A program made the translations under genes and the position numbers. Of a DNA stretch of 64,000 nt, positions 10,813 to 20,873 are shown piece after piece. The number at the start of each line of letters is the position of its first letter. The first letter of the stretch is position 1. Location: assembly GCA_026122225.1 (NCBI GenBank), contig JANEZZ010002666.1, forward strand, positions 56,001 to 120,000, read 5' to 3'. This DNA is from Heloderma charlesbogerti (Eukaryota; Chordata; Lepidosauria; Squamata; Helodermatidae). The notes under the pieces were generated by a model that saw nothing but the letters and a program-made list of their open reading frames with translations, was not told where the DNA came from and did no database searches.

Positions 10813-10814
<2 letters not shown>

Positions 10815-11165
10815 TTATTTATTTGATTTAGATTCCACCTTTCCACCCCCAAAATGGTGCTCAAGGTAGCTAACAGCAATAAAAGCAAGATTAAAATAAA
10901 CTTAGTTAAAACAATCATATAAACAAATCAATTCACTGTACAATGACAAAACACGACAGTGAAGGAATAAAAACAGCACCCAACCCAAGAGACCAGCTTA
11001 CATGCCACAGGCCTGTCTCCTGCCGGCAGAAGGACAGCAGAGAGGGAGCCACCCTAGCCTTCCTCAGCAGGCGCAGGGCCACAGCCTGGGAGCAGCCACC
11101 GAGAAGGCCTGACGATAACTGGAAGGCAGCTCTTGTGAGTCCTAAGGCCAAACACGAACAACTTT
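10813..11165 (-). mobile_element. L2-like LINE 3' end
   Basis: Read on the minus strand the segment ends with TGAGCACCATTTTGGGGGTG, a GGAAAGGTGGAATCTAAATC block and a TAAATAAATAA tail, the layout of the L2-like 3' ends here. The part nearer 10980-11165 is GC-richer and may be its upstream non-coding region. Confidence 0.6.
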
Positions 11166-11654
11166 GAGCAGTCTCACATTCCTATAAATATTAGTCTGTG
11201 CCAAAAATGTCTCCCACATTTTTTTTTTATCATCCCCATTCAATTTGATAGAAAATACATTGTTTTCAAAAAGTAATTTAATGGTGAAGAAATGTCAGAG
11301 AAATTCTCACGGGCTGGGCTTGGGTTTCTTGCACTTACCTTACATAGGAGGTTGCCGAGGAGGGTGCACAAGGGTCCTGTTTTTCATTGTACAATCATCT
11401 CTCTGGCGGCCTGTAGCCTCCTCGGCTTCCTGCACTTCAATTAAAGCCCAGGGAAAGACATCGTGAGGTAATTCCTCCCATAGGGCTTTTTCAGATCAGG
11501 AAGCACAGACAGCCTGAAAGGCTGCAGAGCAATGGAGAGATGTGTAATAGAAAGGAATCCCACACATAGCACCCTCGGCCACCTTGCAGTGATTAGGTAA
11601 GCTCAAAAGCATCATAAAAATGAATGATAAACCCCCCTAAGAATGAGGCAGAGC
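11166..11654. other. Unassigned DNA with a dispersed-repeat fragment
   Basis: At about 11215-11330 the block containing CCATTCAATTTGATAGAAAA recurs inverted near 32680-32700 (TTTCTATCAAATTGAATGGG). This suggests one diverged interspersed family. No gene is seen. Confidence 0.4.
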
Positions 11655-12000
11655 AACGGAAGCCCCTTTCATGGGGGAAGAAAACTTTCAGGAAATTGGA
11701 GGACAGATTTTGGCCCAGCGCTAGCTCCACCTCTGCCTTGGAGCTATACAGCAGACCCCCGCCCCCCGCACCTGCATTGATGTGGATGCAAAATGGGGGC
11801 CAGCCTGCCAACACAGTTGATGCTGTTGCGGCACAAAAGACGCCCAACCCCTTAGGAAAAAAAGAAAGGAGTTATACTATAACCCCTGCCCTACCTGTGA
11901 GAAAATGTTGAGAATTTCTCCTCCCCCTAGAGAAATTTGGTGAAATCCTTCCCCCAATTTCTTTGCTCACAAATAGGGCCCTTTGTGCACAGCTCTAATA
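11655..12000 (-). repeat. Diverged interspersed repeat, inverted relative to 32012-32441
   Basis: Shared landmarks with the segment at 32012-32441, in inverse orientation: GGCCCCCATTTTGCAT, GAGAAATTT and AGAGCTGTGCACAAA. The length and TIR-like end (AGAGCTGTGCACAAA) suggest a non-autonomous DNA element. Class not established. Confidence 0.5.
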
Positions 12001-12059
12001 AATATTCCCCACAAATCTGAAGCTGTGACTGAGACTGGCTCTCTCCACTGAGCTTAAAA
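12001..12059. other. Short spacer
   Basis: Nothing recognised. Confidence 0.4.
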
Positions 12060-12480
12060 GCAAGCCATGTTATTTTATGTATTAATTTGATATATATTTT
12101 GCCCTGCCTCACAAGGAGCCCCGGGTAGCTAACGTCCCATATAAAAAAAGTACAACTCATAAATCATGACTCTAAAATCAGAAATATATAATAAAAAACC
12201 ATCAACATAATCAGTAAAAATGCAAATAGAGCACTTACCTATATCCCCAAAGCCTGCACAAATAGATACATCTTTAACTGGTGCCTAGGTAATGAGAGCA
12301 TGCGGGGCAGCCTAAGTTCTACCAGAGGAGAATTCCAAAGTTGGGGTGCTGCCACTGAAAAGGCCGTGCCATGCGTGGTAGCCCCACAGGCCATATTTGT
12401 CAAGGGCAGCATAAGCAAAGCCTCCCCGACCAATCTTAAATCCTGGGATGGTCAGTACTGGGGAAGCCATTCCTTCAAGT
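12060..12480 (-). mobile_element. L2-like LINE C-terminal coding and 3' end
   Basis: The minus strand first shows LINE-like coding debris (AALDKYGLWGYHAWHGLFSG-type residues at 12450-12312, then WNSPLVELRLPRM). It then has an AT-rich tail with a block corresponding to GGGGCTCCTTGTGAGGCAGG before ATATATCAAATTAATACATA. Frames are broken. Confidence 0.5.
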
Positions 12481-12628
12481 TGCCATGAACAATGCCTCAA
12501 GCACTGTACACAAATGTGATGACAGAGGGCTGAAACACAGCTCATACTTGACCCGCTGTCCCAACCTGACTGTAAAGGGGAACCTGTCGAAGTCTGGTGG
12601 GGAAGTGGAGAAAATGTTAAATTCTGCA
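12481..12628. other. Unassigned DNA
   Basis: Short segment without recognised features. Confidence 0.4.
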
Positions 12629-12701
12629 TGGCTGGCTGGGGGGATTCTGAGAGTGGTCATCTAATGCATCTGGAGGGCACCAGACTGGGGAAGGCTGATT
12701 G
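12629..12701 (+). mobile_element. Half copy of the CCAGATGTG/GGGCACCAGG hAT-like MITE
   Basis: The block ATCTGGAGGGCACCAGACTG then GGGAAGGCTG matches the right half of the complete elements at 19383-19518 and 46592-46728. Confidence 0.7.
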
Positions 12702-12744
12702 CTGGTTTGCTGCAGCCTCCTCATGGGAAGTGTAAAATGTAGAG

Positions 12745-13063
12745 GGACCCTTAGGGTGCAGTCTTATTATTTTATTTATTTAAAATGTTTCTTGGCCACC
12801 TTTCAGGGCAGAAGCCCTCCCAAGGCGGCTTACAGCAATAAAATACATTAAAGTTAAAGTATTAAAAGCGACAAAAACATAAAAACAATGAAAACAACAA
12901 TAAAAGCCAACAATAAAACCAGCAACAATGATAACGGCAGTAACAGCAACAATAGCAGTCATTTCCAGAGAAGGCCATGGTAAAATAATATGTTTTCAAG
13001 GCCTTCTTAAAAGCCTGAAATGATGGAGCATGGCCGACCTCCAATGGCAACTTGGGGCCATTG
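12745..13063 (-). mobile_element. L2-like LINE C-terminus and 3' end
   Basis: On the minus strand, residues PKLPLEVGHAPSFQAFKKAL and KTYYFTMAFSG are followed by a tail with CTGTAAGCCGCCTTGGGAGG and CTTCTGCCCTGAAAGGTGGC. The plus-strand copy at 41800-42600 has the matching residues KLPLEVHHTPSLQTFKKAVK and MYYFTVAFS, so the two are the same LINE family. The 5' part is missing. Confidence 0.8.
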
Positions 13064-13139
13064 CAGTATATGCTGGCTGGGGAATGCTGGGAGTTGTAGG
13101 ACTTTTTTCTGTCCAAACCTGCATAGGATTCCGCCCTTA
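13064..13139. mobile_element. Half of a palindromic MITE (GGATTGCACCCT family)
   Basis: GAATGCTGGGAGTTGTAGGA, then TTCTGTCCAAACCTGCATAG and GATTCCGCCCTTAG match the right arm of the element at 43745-43934. The left arm is missing and the L2-like LINE begins at the break. Confidence 0.7.
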
Positions 13140-13480
13140 GTCACTCTCCCTAAGAAATCCACGGAGTGTCACAAACCTGTGAGCTAAAATGGTGGAAATC
13201 TCTTCATGTGATTCTGCCTCCTTATTAAACAGTTTCTTCAGTCAAACCAAAGGGGACATAAATGTTCCTTCAGTGTCCAGCTTTTTATTAAACTTGAGGT
13301 TTACTTTTCGCGGTGAGCTAACTTGGATGAAGACAAATAAGTGGAGCCAGTGGAAAACCCACTTTCCATGATTTTAGTCTATTTCTATTAAAATCTAGAC
13401 TCTGGAATAATAAATAAAAAGTGGCCTTTAATCCTGTGGGAGGTCAGGCTGTTCTAGTTTCTAAGCAGTAAATGCCAGGA
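13140..13480. other. Unique DNA, candidate conserved non-coding sequence
   Basis: No repeat family is visible and the sequence has no long homopolymer noise. A 60-codon frame at 13189-13371 lacks splice or family support. Whether it is conserved across reptiles cannot be seen from one sequence. Confidence 0.3.
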
Positions 13481-13900
13481 AACACAATCAGCCCCCTTTC
13501 AACCCTCTTCAGGGGCATGGAGAAGAGGGTTACTGTGGATTAACTGTTTGCTTTTATAAAACAAAAACAAAAACAAAACCGGGGCTTTAAAAAGAGTTAA
13601 ACACTTACATAAGAATGTTGGGCCTGCATAAATCGCAATTAACTAATGGCTGCTCACCATTAAAAAAAACACAAACACTTGATATTTTCCCCCCACCAGG
13701 TGGGTTTTGTTAATACAGACTTAGACGAATATGGAGATAGCATTTTCATTTTTGTTTATAACCTAATTCATTATGAATACTTTGTTTGCTCCTGAATTTT
13801 TTTTTCTTCACCCCATTATATAAAAAGAAAGACACCTCCACTGTAGGAACAATATGTGCATAATGCTGCCCTGAATCTTCCTTACGATTAAACATTAGGC
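13481..13900. other. Unassigned AT-rich DNA
   Basis: Contains an (AAAAC)n-like run at about 13558-13578. No gene seen. Confidence 0.4.
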
Positions 13901-13990
13901 TGAGATTCTATGCACACAAACATGGGAGTACGTCCCATCAAAGTTAGGGAGACTTACTTCTAACTGAGCATGTACAGGATCAAGTCCTAC
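13901..13990 (+). mobile_element. MITE fragment of the CTATGCA...CTTACTTCT family
   Basis: ATTCTATGCACACAAACATG then TACGTCCCATC and GACTTACTTCTAACTGAGCA give the shape of a family also seen at 55920-56030, 56757-56840 and 36479-36560. Confidence 0.5.
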
Positions 13991-14456
13991 ACACTATATT
14001 TTAAAAAGAGAAAAATTAATTTAATGTCATGTGATCCTGATCTGTGATTGTTCTGAAGTAAAAGTATGTTTTGATATCAAAGACAAATAACTATCCCAGC
14101 ACTTCTACTTTCTCCCACTTTTCCCACCTTGATACACACACACACTTTTAATATTTCATATATTTTATAAGCTTTTATGTCTCTAAAAGAGAAGTGAATT
14201 TGTGGAGAGCTCTGCTCTCCAGAACTGTACTTCAGAGCTGGGAAGTAATTCAGGGTGAAGCCTGTATTAATCTCAAGTGAGGGAGATATTTAAATTCAGG
14301 CAACTGGTGTGAATATAAAATAGGAATCTTTTTCTTTTTTCTTTTTTTTAAATATTCAGATTGTAATATGCAAAGCTTAAAGAAAAAGTGCCCCTGAAGG
14401 AACAGCTTTCTTCAAGAACATTTTGTTCCAAACATCATCTCTTGACTATTATATAT
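13991..14456. other. Unique AT-rich DNA
   Basis: No repeat or gene recognised. The part from about 14150 to 14320 looks single-copy. Confidence 0.35.
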
Positions 14457-14479
14457 ATGTATCTCTATCTCTATCTATC

Positions 14480-14531
<52 letters not shown>

Positions 14532-14532
14532 C
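14457..14532. repeat. (ATCT)n microsatellite
   Basis: About 17 ATCT units with slight interruptions at both ends. Open frames through it encode only YLSI repeats and are not genes. Confidence 0.97.
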
Positions 14533-15039
14533 TATATCAATCACACACACACTCCCCTTCCTATTTTATATTTCAAAATTAAATCTTTCAGTTCTTAAAA
14601 TGAAATTCTTTATTGCCAAGGAATGGATGGTGTGAGGGGAAATTCTCACACCTGGGCACAAGCTGGGCATGACCTTAACCAGTATAAATAATAAGGACTT
14701 TGCCGCGCCTTCTCATCATACTGGATTATTTACTACCCAGTTTCTCCAAGCTCTTTGCTACAAGCTGACCAGCACTAGTCTCCCAAAGCCAGCCATACAC
14801 AGCTCAAGACTATGGAGAGAATTCCCAGTGGTCTCTGTTAGGGTCTTCATTTTCTGCGACCGTTACTAGGCTTCCTGTATCCAGCTTTCCACATTTGGAG
14901 ACAAATGCCCCTTCCCTATATTTTACCCATGTTGCATTTTAGTGTTAATTGCAAGTTGTATAAATGGCATTGTTTAAATTACAGCAGCCTCATTGTGTTC
15001 TCTTGAAAGATCTTGGACCGCTCCACAGAGGGCTGATTC
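14533..15039. other. Unassigned DNA
   Basis: No gene recognised. A small inverted pair around GGTGTGAGGGG/TCTCACACC lies near 14629-14652. Confidence 0.4.
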
Positions 15040-15350
15040 GTACGATAGAATAGCCCACTGTGGCTTAAGCCACGGTGGACTGTGGTGTGTGAGAGTGGCC
15101 ATTTTGAATATTCAACACCCCGCCACAACTTGTCATGTCATGTGAACCCAGGGACCATGGGTTATGTGAGGGTTAAACAACCCTCGCATAACCCATGGTC
15201 CTTGGGTTAGCACAACACAAGCCACAGCTGGGTATTGAATATGCAAATCCTGCCCAGCACGTGCTGGCATGCGCCGTGGCCCACTGTGGCTTAAACAACC
15301 CATGGTGGTCTGTTTTGATCATGTGAACCAGGTCAAGGTGTATGAATTGT
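15040..15350. mobile_element. Palindromic MITE with TGTGGCTTAA motifs
   Basis: The centre is an inverted repeat with 30-nt arms at 15145-15174 and 15179-15208 (28 of 30 positions pair, four-base loop). Further out, CCCACTGTGGCTTAA occurs near both ends and TATTCAACAC at left mirrors GTATTGAATA at right. No coding content. Ends and target duplication are not sharply resolved. Confidence 0.65.
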
Positions 15351-16728
15351 GGATCGCAGGCATGCTTGAGGCAACCTTTTGGGAGCTCCGCTGTGCAGTC
15401 TTGTGGTTTCTTGTGGGCCTGAAGTCTGATTCATGCAACTGTTTATCTTAGGATAAGTGCAATTAACTTGATGTTTTGAAATGGCGTTTTAAAATCATGG
15501 TTGATACCCTTAATGGAGGCATGAGATAAACTTGCTACCACTTCAGCTGCCAGGGTGATGTGCCTCAACCAGGCATAAACAATGACTGGGACAATGCCAC
15601 GGTCTCCAATCCATGTGAGAGCCTCCATTAATTGAAGAGGGCACATGGGCTATTGATGTGTCAATGCTGATATCAGAAAAAACATATATATCATTGACAC
15701 AGTGCTTTTTCTGAAATGCACTCAGAAGTGATTTCTTGAAGTGATTTGCATACATGATCTCAATAATCCTTACAACTACTATGTGAGGAAGAGTGGTATT
15801 ACACTCATTTTACAGATCTGTGGCGTGTGCGGCTGAGAAATACTGGCTTGTGTAGGGTTGAGTTCATGGCTGAAACAAGACATACCAGGAACTGTCTGGC
15901 TCACATCATTCACACTTCAGTGATGTTGGCCACTACATCATGCCACTTCTCAGTCTGCATACAAAATAGCCCCTGATTCTGTCCTCCAAAAAGTGTCCTG
16001 GGGCAGGTGTTGATTTCTTCCCAGAACACCTGCTCTCTATCTGGTCTCACAGTCAAGTTAACCCAAGACAAATGACAGTGCATCACCCCATGCATGCGTG
16101 CAAACCCTACAGCTGCTGTATGACTTTGATAGCCATGTTTGCAATTGCAGAGTAGTTAGGAATGGAAGCCTCATTTTCAGTAAGGGCCAAAGTCATGGTC
16201 AAAATGGTTAACTCCTTGTGGGATCTTTTAAATATTCAATCTGCTGAAGGAGGAGTGGTGCAGGGAAACTACTGAAATGTTATCTGTGCCAGGGTGGAAT
16301 AAGAACAAAAACACTCTCTTTGCAAGCTGTGACAACTTCATTGGTGAGAGATAATGATGCTTTGCAGAAAGAGTGGGAGAATATATGTGGCATATAAGGT
16401 CCTGTGAGATACTCAGCAGTCTCAGAGTAATTAAATTCCCAAAGGAAACAAAGGCAGACAGCCCTATTTAGATGTTGCTCCACAAATTGGGAATGACGGC
16501 AAAGGAGGCCCTACTTTTCCCAAACAAACAAACTGTCCTGAAACTAGAAGTGCATTGGGGAATAATGGTCCTGTCGTTAGGTCTAAATGTCAACTCCAGC
16601 TCCCTGTTCCCAGATCCTAAATCTTCCCTGTACAATGGATGAGCCTTTTTCCTTCTGCCACAGGTGTACCATCCAAGCACAAGCTGGATGTTACTTTCCT
16701 TTTGTATATTAGAAACAGTGGGCAGTAT
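15351..16728. other. Mostly unique DNA with an old MIR-like remnant
   Basis: The segment at 15775-15850 (ACTATGTGAGGAAGAG then CATTTTACAGATCTGTGG) resembles the conserved part of ancient MIR/L2-type elements. The 130-codon minus-strand frame at 16468-16860 runs into a MITE and has no family resemblance. No gene is seen. Confidence 0.4.
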
Positions 16729-16930
16729 CCCATCAGACACTAACGCTAACAGAAATTCCACCATGCTAGAGTAACAGACCTCTAGCACAACGCCAATAGC
16801 AGTAACTGGGGCGATGGGTTTTCCAGGGTGTCCTGTCACACCAGTTAACACTATCGGCATTATGCCAGAGGTCCCTTATGCTAGCGCAACGTAATTTATG
16901 TTTGTGTTAGCGTCTGATTGGATACTCCCT
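16729..16930. mobile_element. MITE with about 30-nt inverted ends (GGGCAGTATCC family)
   Basis: The left end GGGCAGTATCCCATCAGACA continues CTAACGCTAAC. The right end, inverted, reads AGGGAGTATCCAATCAGACG then CTAACACAAAC. The interior is non-coding. A relative lies at 6364-6591. No target duplication is clear. Confidence 0.7.
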
Positions 16931-17063
16931 AATGGTTTCCAATCCCCCCTCCCAAGTATATAGTAAGCCACTAAAAATATCAAAATCATAAGATAACAAG
17001 TGCACAGATACAAGTCACCAACTACCTCTCTGTCGATCAGGGTAGGGGATACAGCCACCCCAG
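16931..17063. other. Short spacer
   Basis: Nothing recognised. Confidence 0.4.
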
Positions 17064-17121
17064 ATTTAGGAACAGAAATATGTTTCTGTTCCTAAATCCT
17101 ATGTTTCTGTTCCTAAATCCT
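17064..17121. repeat. Perfect 21-bp tandem duplication beside a palindrome
   Basis: Positions 17080-17100 and 17101-17121 are identical (ATGTTTCTGTTCCTAAATCC then T). The sequence just upstream, TTAGGAACAGAAA, is the inverse of TTTCTGTTCCTAA, so the unit also forms a hairpin. Confidence 0.9.
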
Positions 17122-17254
17122 ATGTGGAGTATTAATGACAGGGAATCCATGATTGTACAGGTTGCAGCCTCAGGCCCACAGCTGACATGAAAATGGTCCT
17201 GAGCCCTGTTTCAATGGCAAGCGAGGTCATTCTAATGACACACAGATGCAGTGA

Positions 17255-17455
17255 GTCAATGTGGTGTAGTGGACAGAGGGGTGGACCTGAATCAGGGAGA
17301 AATGGCTTCAAATGCCTGCTTGGCCATTACGCTCACTTTGGGCCAGTCATCCTCAGACTAACCTCACCTCACAGGATTGTTTTGAGGATTAGTTAGAAAA
17401 GAAAACTGATATATATTGTTTTGAGCCCCTTGGAGGAAGAGCAGGACATAAACGG
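17255..17455 (+). mobile_element. tRNA-derived SINE (squamate, MIR/CORE-like body)
   Basis: The head has a pol III A-box-like GTGGTGTAGTGGA at 17261-17273 and a degraded B box GGCTTCAAATGCC at 17304-17316. The body has TTTGGGCCAGTCATCCTCAG, CTAACCTCACCTCACAGGAT and TGTTTTGAGGATTAG, a layout shared with MIR-type CORE-SINEs. The tail is TTGAGCCCCTTGGAGGAAGA then GCAGGACATAAA. It is not a tRNA gene: there is no acceptor-stem pairing. Confidence 0.75.
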
Positions 17456-17527
17456 AAAAAAGTGGTGGTCGTCAAGCAAGCTCATGGATGTTGCTTTATT
17501 AGGAAAACACACACACAAAACCTTAGC
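17456..17527. other. Short spacer
   Basis: Nothing recognised. Confidence 0.4.
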
Positions 17528-17606
17528 GCAGCCTTCCGCAATGTGCCCTCCAGATGTGCTGGAGTGCAACTCCTATCATTCCAGCCAGCATGGCCAATGC
17601 CGCTTT
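17528..17606 (-). mobile_element. Half copy of the CCAGATGTG hAT-like MITE
   Basis: GCCCTCCAGATGTGCTGGAG, TGCAACTCCTATCATTCCAG and CCAGCATGGCCAATG match one half of the elements at 19383-19518 and 46592-46728. Confidence 0.7.
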
Positions 17607-17959
17607 TAAGTGTTCAAGACGCTCACATATACATATTTCCCTGGTGTAATCTTTATGACAACACTGTTAAGGACAGTCAGTACTATTACCCCTATATTGC
17701 TGATGGAGGGGCTGAAGCTGAGACTGGGGGGCTTCATCCCACCGAGCTTTTATCCTGCGATTGAGATTGCTCCTTCACGGAAGTTTGCAGGCTCTTTTCA
17801 TGACACCGTGACCCTCCTGCACTAAATGCCCTTTGTTCCATTTTTAAATAGATTGCAGATAATGAGGTATCAAATTACCCCGTTAGTTTCCTCCCATTTC
17901 AGTTTCCTCCATGGCAAGAAGAAGAGTGAGATCAATTAAAGATAATGGAAAACTCAGAT
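17607..17959. other. Unassigned DNA with a MIR-like remnant
   Basis: The part at 17655-17760 (AACACTGTTAAGGACAGTCA then ACTATTACCCC) resembles ancient MIR/L2-type sequence. Frames here have no gene signature. Confidence 0.35.
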
Positions 17960-18056
17960 ATGGGGAGAAGCGGGGGGCGGGGAGGAAGCGCATGGAAAGG
18001 GAGTCAGTGGTGATCCTGCATTTAAAACGGAAGCAGGAAGCCCCATTTTAAATGCA
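17960..18056 (-). repeat. Interspersed repeat fragment, inverse of 31263-31360
   Basis: GGGAGTCAGTGGTGATCCTG, ATTTAAAACGGAAGCAGGAA and CCCCATTTTAAATG correspond in inverse to CCCACATTTAAAATGGGGCT at 31280 onward. The inner part is itself palindromic (CATTTAAAA..TTTTAAATG). Confidence 0.6.
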
Positions 18057-18059
18057 AGA

Positions 18060-18475
18060 TATGGCTGCGAGAACTGGACCATAAGGAAGGCTGAGCGAAG
18101 GAAGATAGATGCTTTTGAACTGTGGTGCTGGAGGAAAATTCTGAGAGTGCCTTGAACTGCAAGAAGATCAAACCAGTCCATACTCCAGGAAGTAAAGCCA
18201 GACTGCTCACTTGCGGGAATATTAAAGGCAAAACTGAAGTACTTTGGCCACATCATGAGAAGACAGGATACCCTGGAGAAGATGCTGATGCTAGGGAAAG
18301 TGGAAGGCAAAAGGAAGAGGGGCCAACCAAGGGCAAGGTGGATGGATGATATTCTGGAGGTGACGGACTCGACCTTGGGGGAGCTGGGGGTGGCGACGGC
18401 CGACAGGAAGCTCTGGCGTGGGCTGGTCCATGAAGTCACGAAGAGTCGGAAGCGAGTGACCGAATAAACAACAAG
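18060..18475 (+). mobile_element. BovB/RTE LINE, ORF2 C-terminus and 3' end
   Basis: One frame from 18060 to the stop at 18465-18467 encodes the C-terminal tail of RTE/BovB ORF2: YGCENWTIRKAERRKIDAFE, LWCWRKILRVP, then LKYFGHIMRRQDTLEKMLML, GKVEGKRKRGQPRARWMDDI and LVHEVTKSRKRVTE. There is one in-frame stop (TGA at 18153-18155, where a Trp codon is expected) and no frameshift. The 3' end CACGAAGAGTCGGAAGCGAG is the inverse of the BovB end at 38150-38200. Endonuclease and RT catalytic domains are missing (5' truncation). Confidence 0.85.
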
Positions 18476-18610
18476 AAATGCCCAGAGTAGTTTGCCCAAG
18501 GCCTCCTAGTGAGTTTGTGGCAGAAGATTCAAAGCAGGGACTTCCTGACTTGTAGCTCAGCCTCTTCGCCTCTGCAGCTCCCCATCTCTCACACACTAAC
18601 ATAGCCCACA
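18476..18610. other. Unassigned DNA, MIR-like remnant
   Basis: TTGCCCAAGGCCTCCTAGTG then GTTTGTGGCAGAAGATTCAA resembles the MIR/L2-type conserved block. It may continue the remnant seen before 17960, split by the BovB insertion (inference). Confidence 0.4.
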
Positions 18611-18829
18611 CAGTGGAGGCTGGTGGCTCCGATTTTGGTGGGGCTGTGAATCCATTCTGGGTTTGCGTCAAAACCATCTAGAACTCTAAAGGAGCTACCA
18701 AGGTGCTGAACCTATTTTCTATATAGGCTTCAGCACCTTGGATAGCTCCTTTAGAGTTCTGGCTAGTTCTAACTGAAACCCCAAAGGGATTCACAGCCCC
18801 ACCGAAATGAGAGCCACCAGCCTCCACTG
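18611..18829. mobile_element. Palindromic hAT-like MITE (CAGTGGAGG family), complete copy
   Basis: The 219 bp start CAGTGGAGGCTGGTGGCTCC and end GAGCCACCAGCCTCCACTG. The arms run through GGGGCTGTGAATCC / GGGATTCACAGCCCC and CTTTAGAGTTCTGGCTAG to a centre near 18715. Flanking 8-mers (AGCCCACA / ATCCCAGT) agree at 5 of 8 positions, weak support for a decayed target duplication. Non-coding. Confidence 0.85.
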
Positions 18830-19382
18830 ATCCCAGTTGTAGAACAAATGATTTGCATGCAGAAGGTTGCAGATCCTTCTCAAGGCATTTCTACTTAAAA
18901 ACAAATGAGGAAGCAGGTGAGATGACTGAGCCCTGACTGAGATACCAGAGAACTGCTGATGCCAGTCAAGAGTAGGCAGGACAGAGCTAGAAGGACAAAG
19001 GGCCTGATGCGGTAACAGGCCATGTCCTAGGTGCCACAGATGCTTGTACAGTGTTTGTACAAGAGGTGAAACAATGTGTCATCGTGTATGGGTAGGGTAG
19101 GGCCTACCTCAGAAATTCAGCTAGCCAAATACAGAGTCCACAAGAGTCATGTGGCGGCACAGTTATAAATGTTGCATGATAATCTGTGAGATTGACTTGG
19201 AGGCCTGCAAAATTACATGAGCACTGCCATTGATTTCATGGTGTGAACAACCAGGTGCTGTTGTGGGCAACACTGATAAAAACGTTGAGGTACAGATGGT
19301 CCAGGCAATCATCTCGACTATTTTTGTGTTTGGCTGTTCTACTTTTGTTGAGATTGGTGTGGTTTACTGCAAGGTTCTGTAT
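18830..19382. other. Unique DNA, no gene seen
   Basis: No recognised repeat or exon. Confidence 0.4.
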
Positions 19383-19518
19383 CTGCCTTCCTTAGCCTGG
19401 TGCCTTCCAGACGTTTTGGACTACAACTGCCAGCATTCCTGACCATTGGCTATGCTGGCTGGGGCTGATGGGAGTTGAAATCCAAAACATCTAAAGGGCA
19501 CCAAGTTGGGGGAGGCTG
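19383..19518. mobile_element. hAT-like MITE, palindromic, with decayed 8-bp TSD
   Basis: Left half: CTGGTGCCTTCCAGACGTTT, TGGACTACAACTGCCAGCAT. Right half is its inverse: GGGAGTTGAAATCCAAAACA, GGGCACCAAGTTGGGGGAGG. Flanks TTCTGTAT (19375-19382) and CTCTATAT (19519-19526) agree at 6 of 8 positions, with both differences transitions. Non-coding. Confidence 0.8.
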
Positions 19519-19669
19519 CTCTATATTAGCCATATTGTTCATACAGTGTTTTCCTGATGCAAGAAGGTACATCTTTGTACTGAAATTCAGTTTTATGGTC
19601 CTTGAAGGCATTTGCGAAATTCTACTGCACATGGTTCTTGAATGCCAAACATGGAGAAACTTTAGGCCC
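19519..19669. other. Short unassigned DNA
   Basis: Nothing recognised. Confidence 0.4.
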
Positions 19670-19900
19670 AGTTTGCACGACCGCAGGGTGCTTAATAAGA
19701 CACAGTGGCTTGTTAACCACCCTGCCTGTGCTGCTTGTGTTCCGAGGGGATTAGTGTAATTACCCCCAGCAGTGCAGCTTGTTGTGTCATGCGAACTTGG
19801 CCAGGGTGGTGTGTTGCTGTGGGTAACAAGCCACCCAGAGCCCTAAAACAACCTAAGGGTCTTTGTGTGAATCTTGCATTTGAAACATCAGGTGGAGCAG
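19670..19900. mobile_element. Possible diverged palindromic DNA element
   Basis: CAGTGGCTTGTTAACCACCC at left is partly mirrored by GGGTAACAAGCCACCCAGAG at right, and CACGACCGCAGGG by the distal right end. Pairing is imperfect and the ends are unclear, so this is a weak call. Confidence 0.35.
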
Positions 19901-20520
19901 AAACTCTAAGGGCTGATTTAAATGAGAGGCTGGTCACAGGAAAACGTCATGGCTAGATGCCTCTTGCAGTCATCACATCAGGGCCATGATCAAGGAAATG
20001 GAGAGTTTAACTCTTTGTCCCCCTCACCCCCCCCACACATCAGTTCCCACCACAGCCTGTGGCTAGCTGTGGAGGAAGGAACATATAGGCACAACAAGGG
20101 CCCTTTTTTCCCCCCCTACATGGCTAATAGCAGCTCTGGGATGGGGGATGGCATTTGCATCAAGGCACTGTCACAGCAGGAAGGGTTTATCCTCATGCAA
20201 TGGTCCCAATCAGCCTCCTCTGCAGCTACTTTTTGCACCCCACCCCCCAATATCAGGAGATCTTGTATCTCCCGTGTCATGTTTACTTTGGTCCTTAAGC
20301 AAAACAAGTCCAAGTCCAAGGGCATTTTCACAGATGACACTTAAACTGACTTCTGCCTAAGTTGGTATGTTATGCGAATGTAAAATCTACATTGGCAAGA
20401 ATGCACATTTGACTTCTCTTCTGCATTCAGCCCTGCATGAACAACTTTCACAGGGATGCAATATAAGAGAGGCTCAAAGCTGCTTTTAGTGTCTGATGTG
20501 ACTCTGTATGGATTCAGCTG
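19901..20520. other. Unassigned DNA
   Basis: Contains a C-rich run near 20018-20035. A 140-codon frame (19922-20344) lacks any family or splice support. Confidence 0.4.
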
Positions 20521-20686
20521 AGGGTGCTTCCAGATGGAGGACTCTTAGCACTGACCATCAAGAGGCATTGTGCAGCTATCCCATCTTTTACTCCTTAACA
20601 GATTGTTCTGGTAAGTAAAAAGACGGAAGAAGCAGTGGGAAAACATGGCAGGGTTATAAATTGGAGGATATCATCTGGACCCACTG
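20521..20686 (+). mobile_element. Non-autonomous DNA element, GGTGCTTCCAGATGG family
   Basis: It starts AGGGTGCTTCCAGATGGAGG and ends ATCATCTGGACCCAC, an imperfect inverted end. Internal landmarks GCATTGTGCAGCTATCCCAT and TGGGAAAACATGGCAGGGTT recur inverted at 43127-43291 and in part at 24105-24235. Non-coding. Confidence 0.7.
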
Positions 20687-20873
20687 TAAAAGTCCATGAA
20701 CTAGGCAGAGCAATTGCACAATAAAAGCCTTGGGTTGTACCCAGAGCTAGAGCTTTTCTAGCGGAGGCTGTTTAATCTGCTGTTCCTACTTTTGGTCTCG
20801 TCGCAGAGTTGAGATCAGAGCTCTACATGGATTATTTTCCTTTCTGCCTTTCCATACTTCCTACTACATAACC
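20687..20873. other. Short unassigned DNA
   Basis: Nothing recognised. Confidence 0.4.

Noticed and set aside
17954..18499. 181-codon minus-strand open frame
   Set aside because: It is the antisense of the BovB ORF2 remnant, whose plus-strand frame has clear family residues.
19922..20344. 140-codon open frame
   Set aside because: No domain, splice context or similarity to anything recognised.
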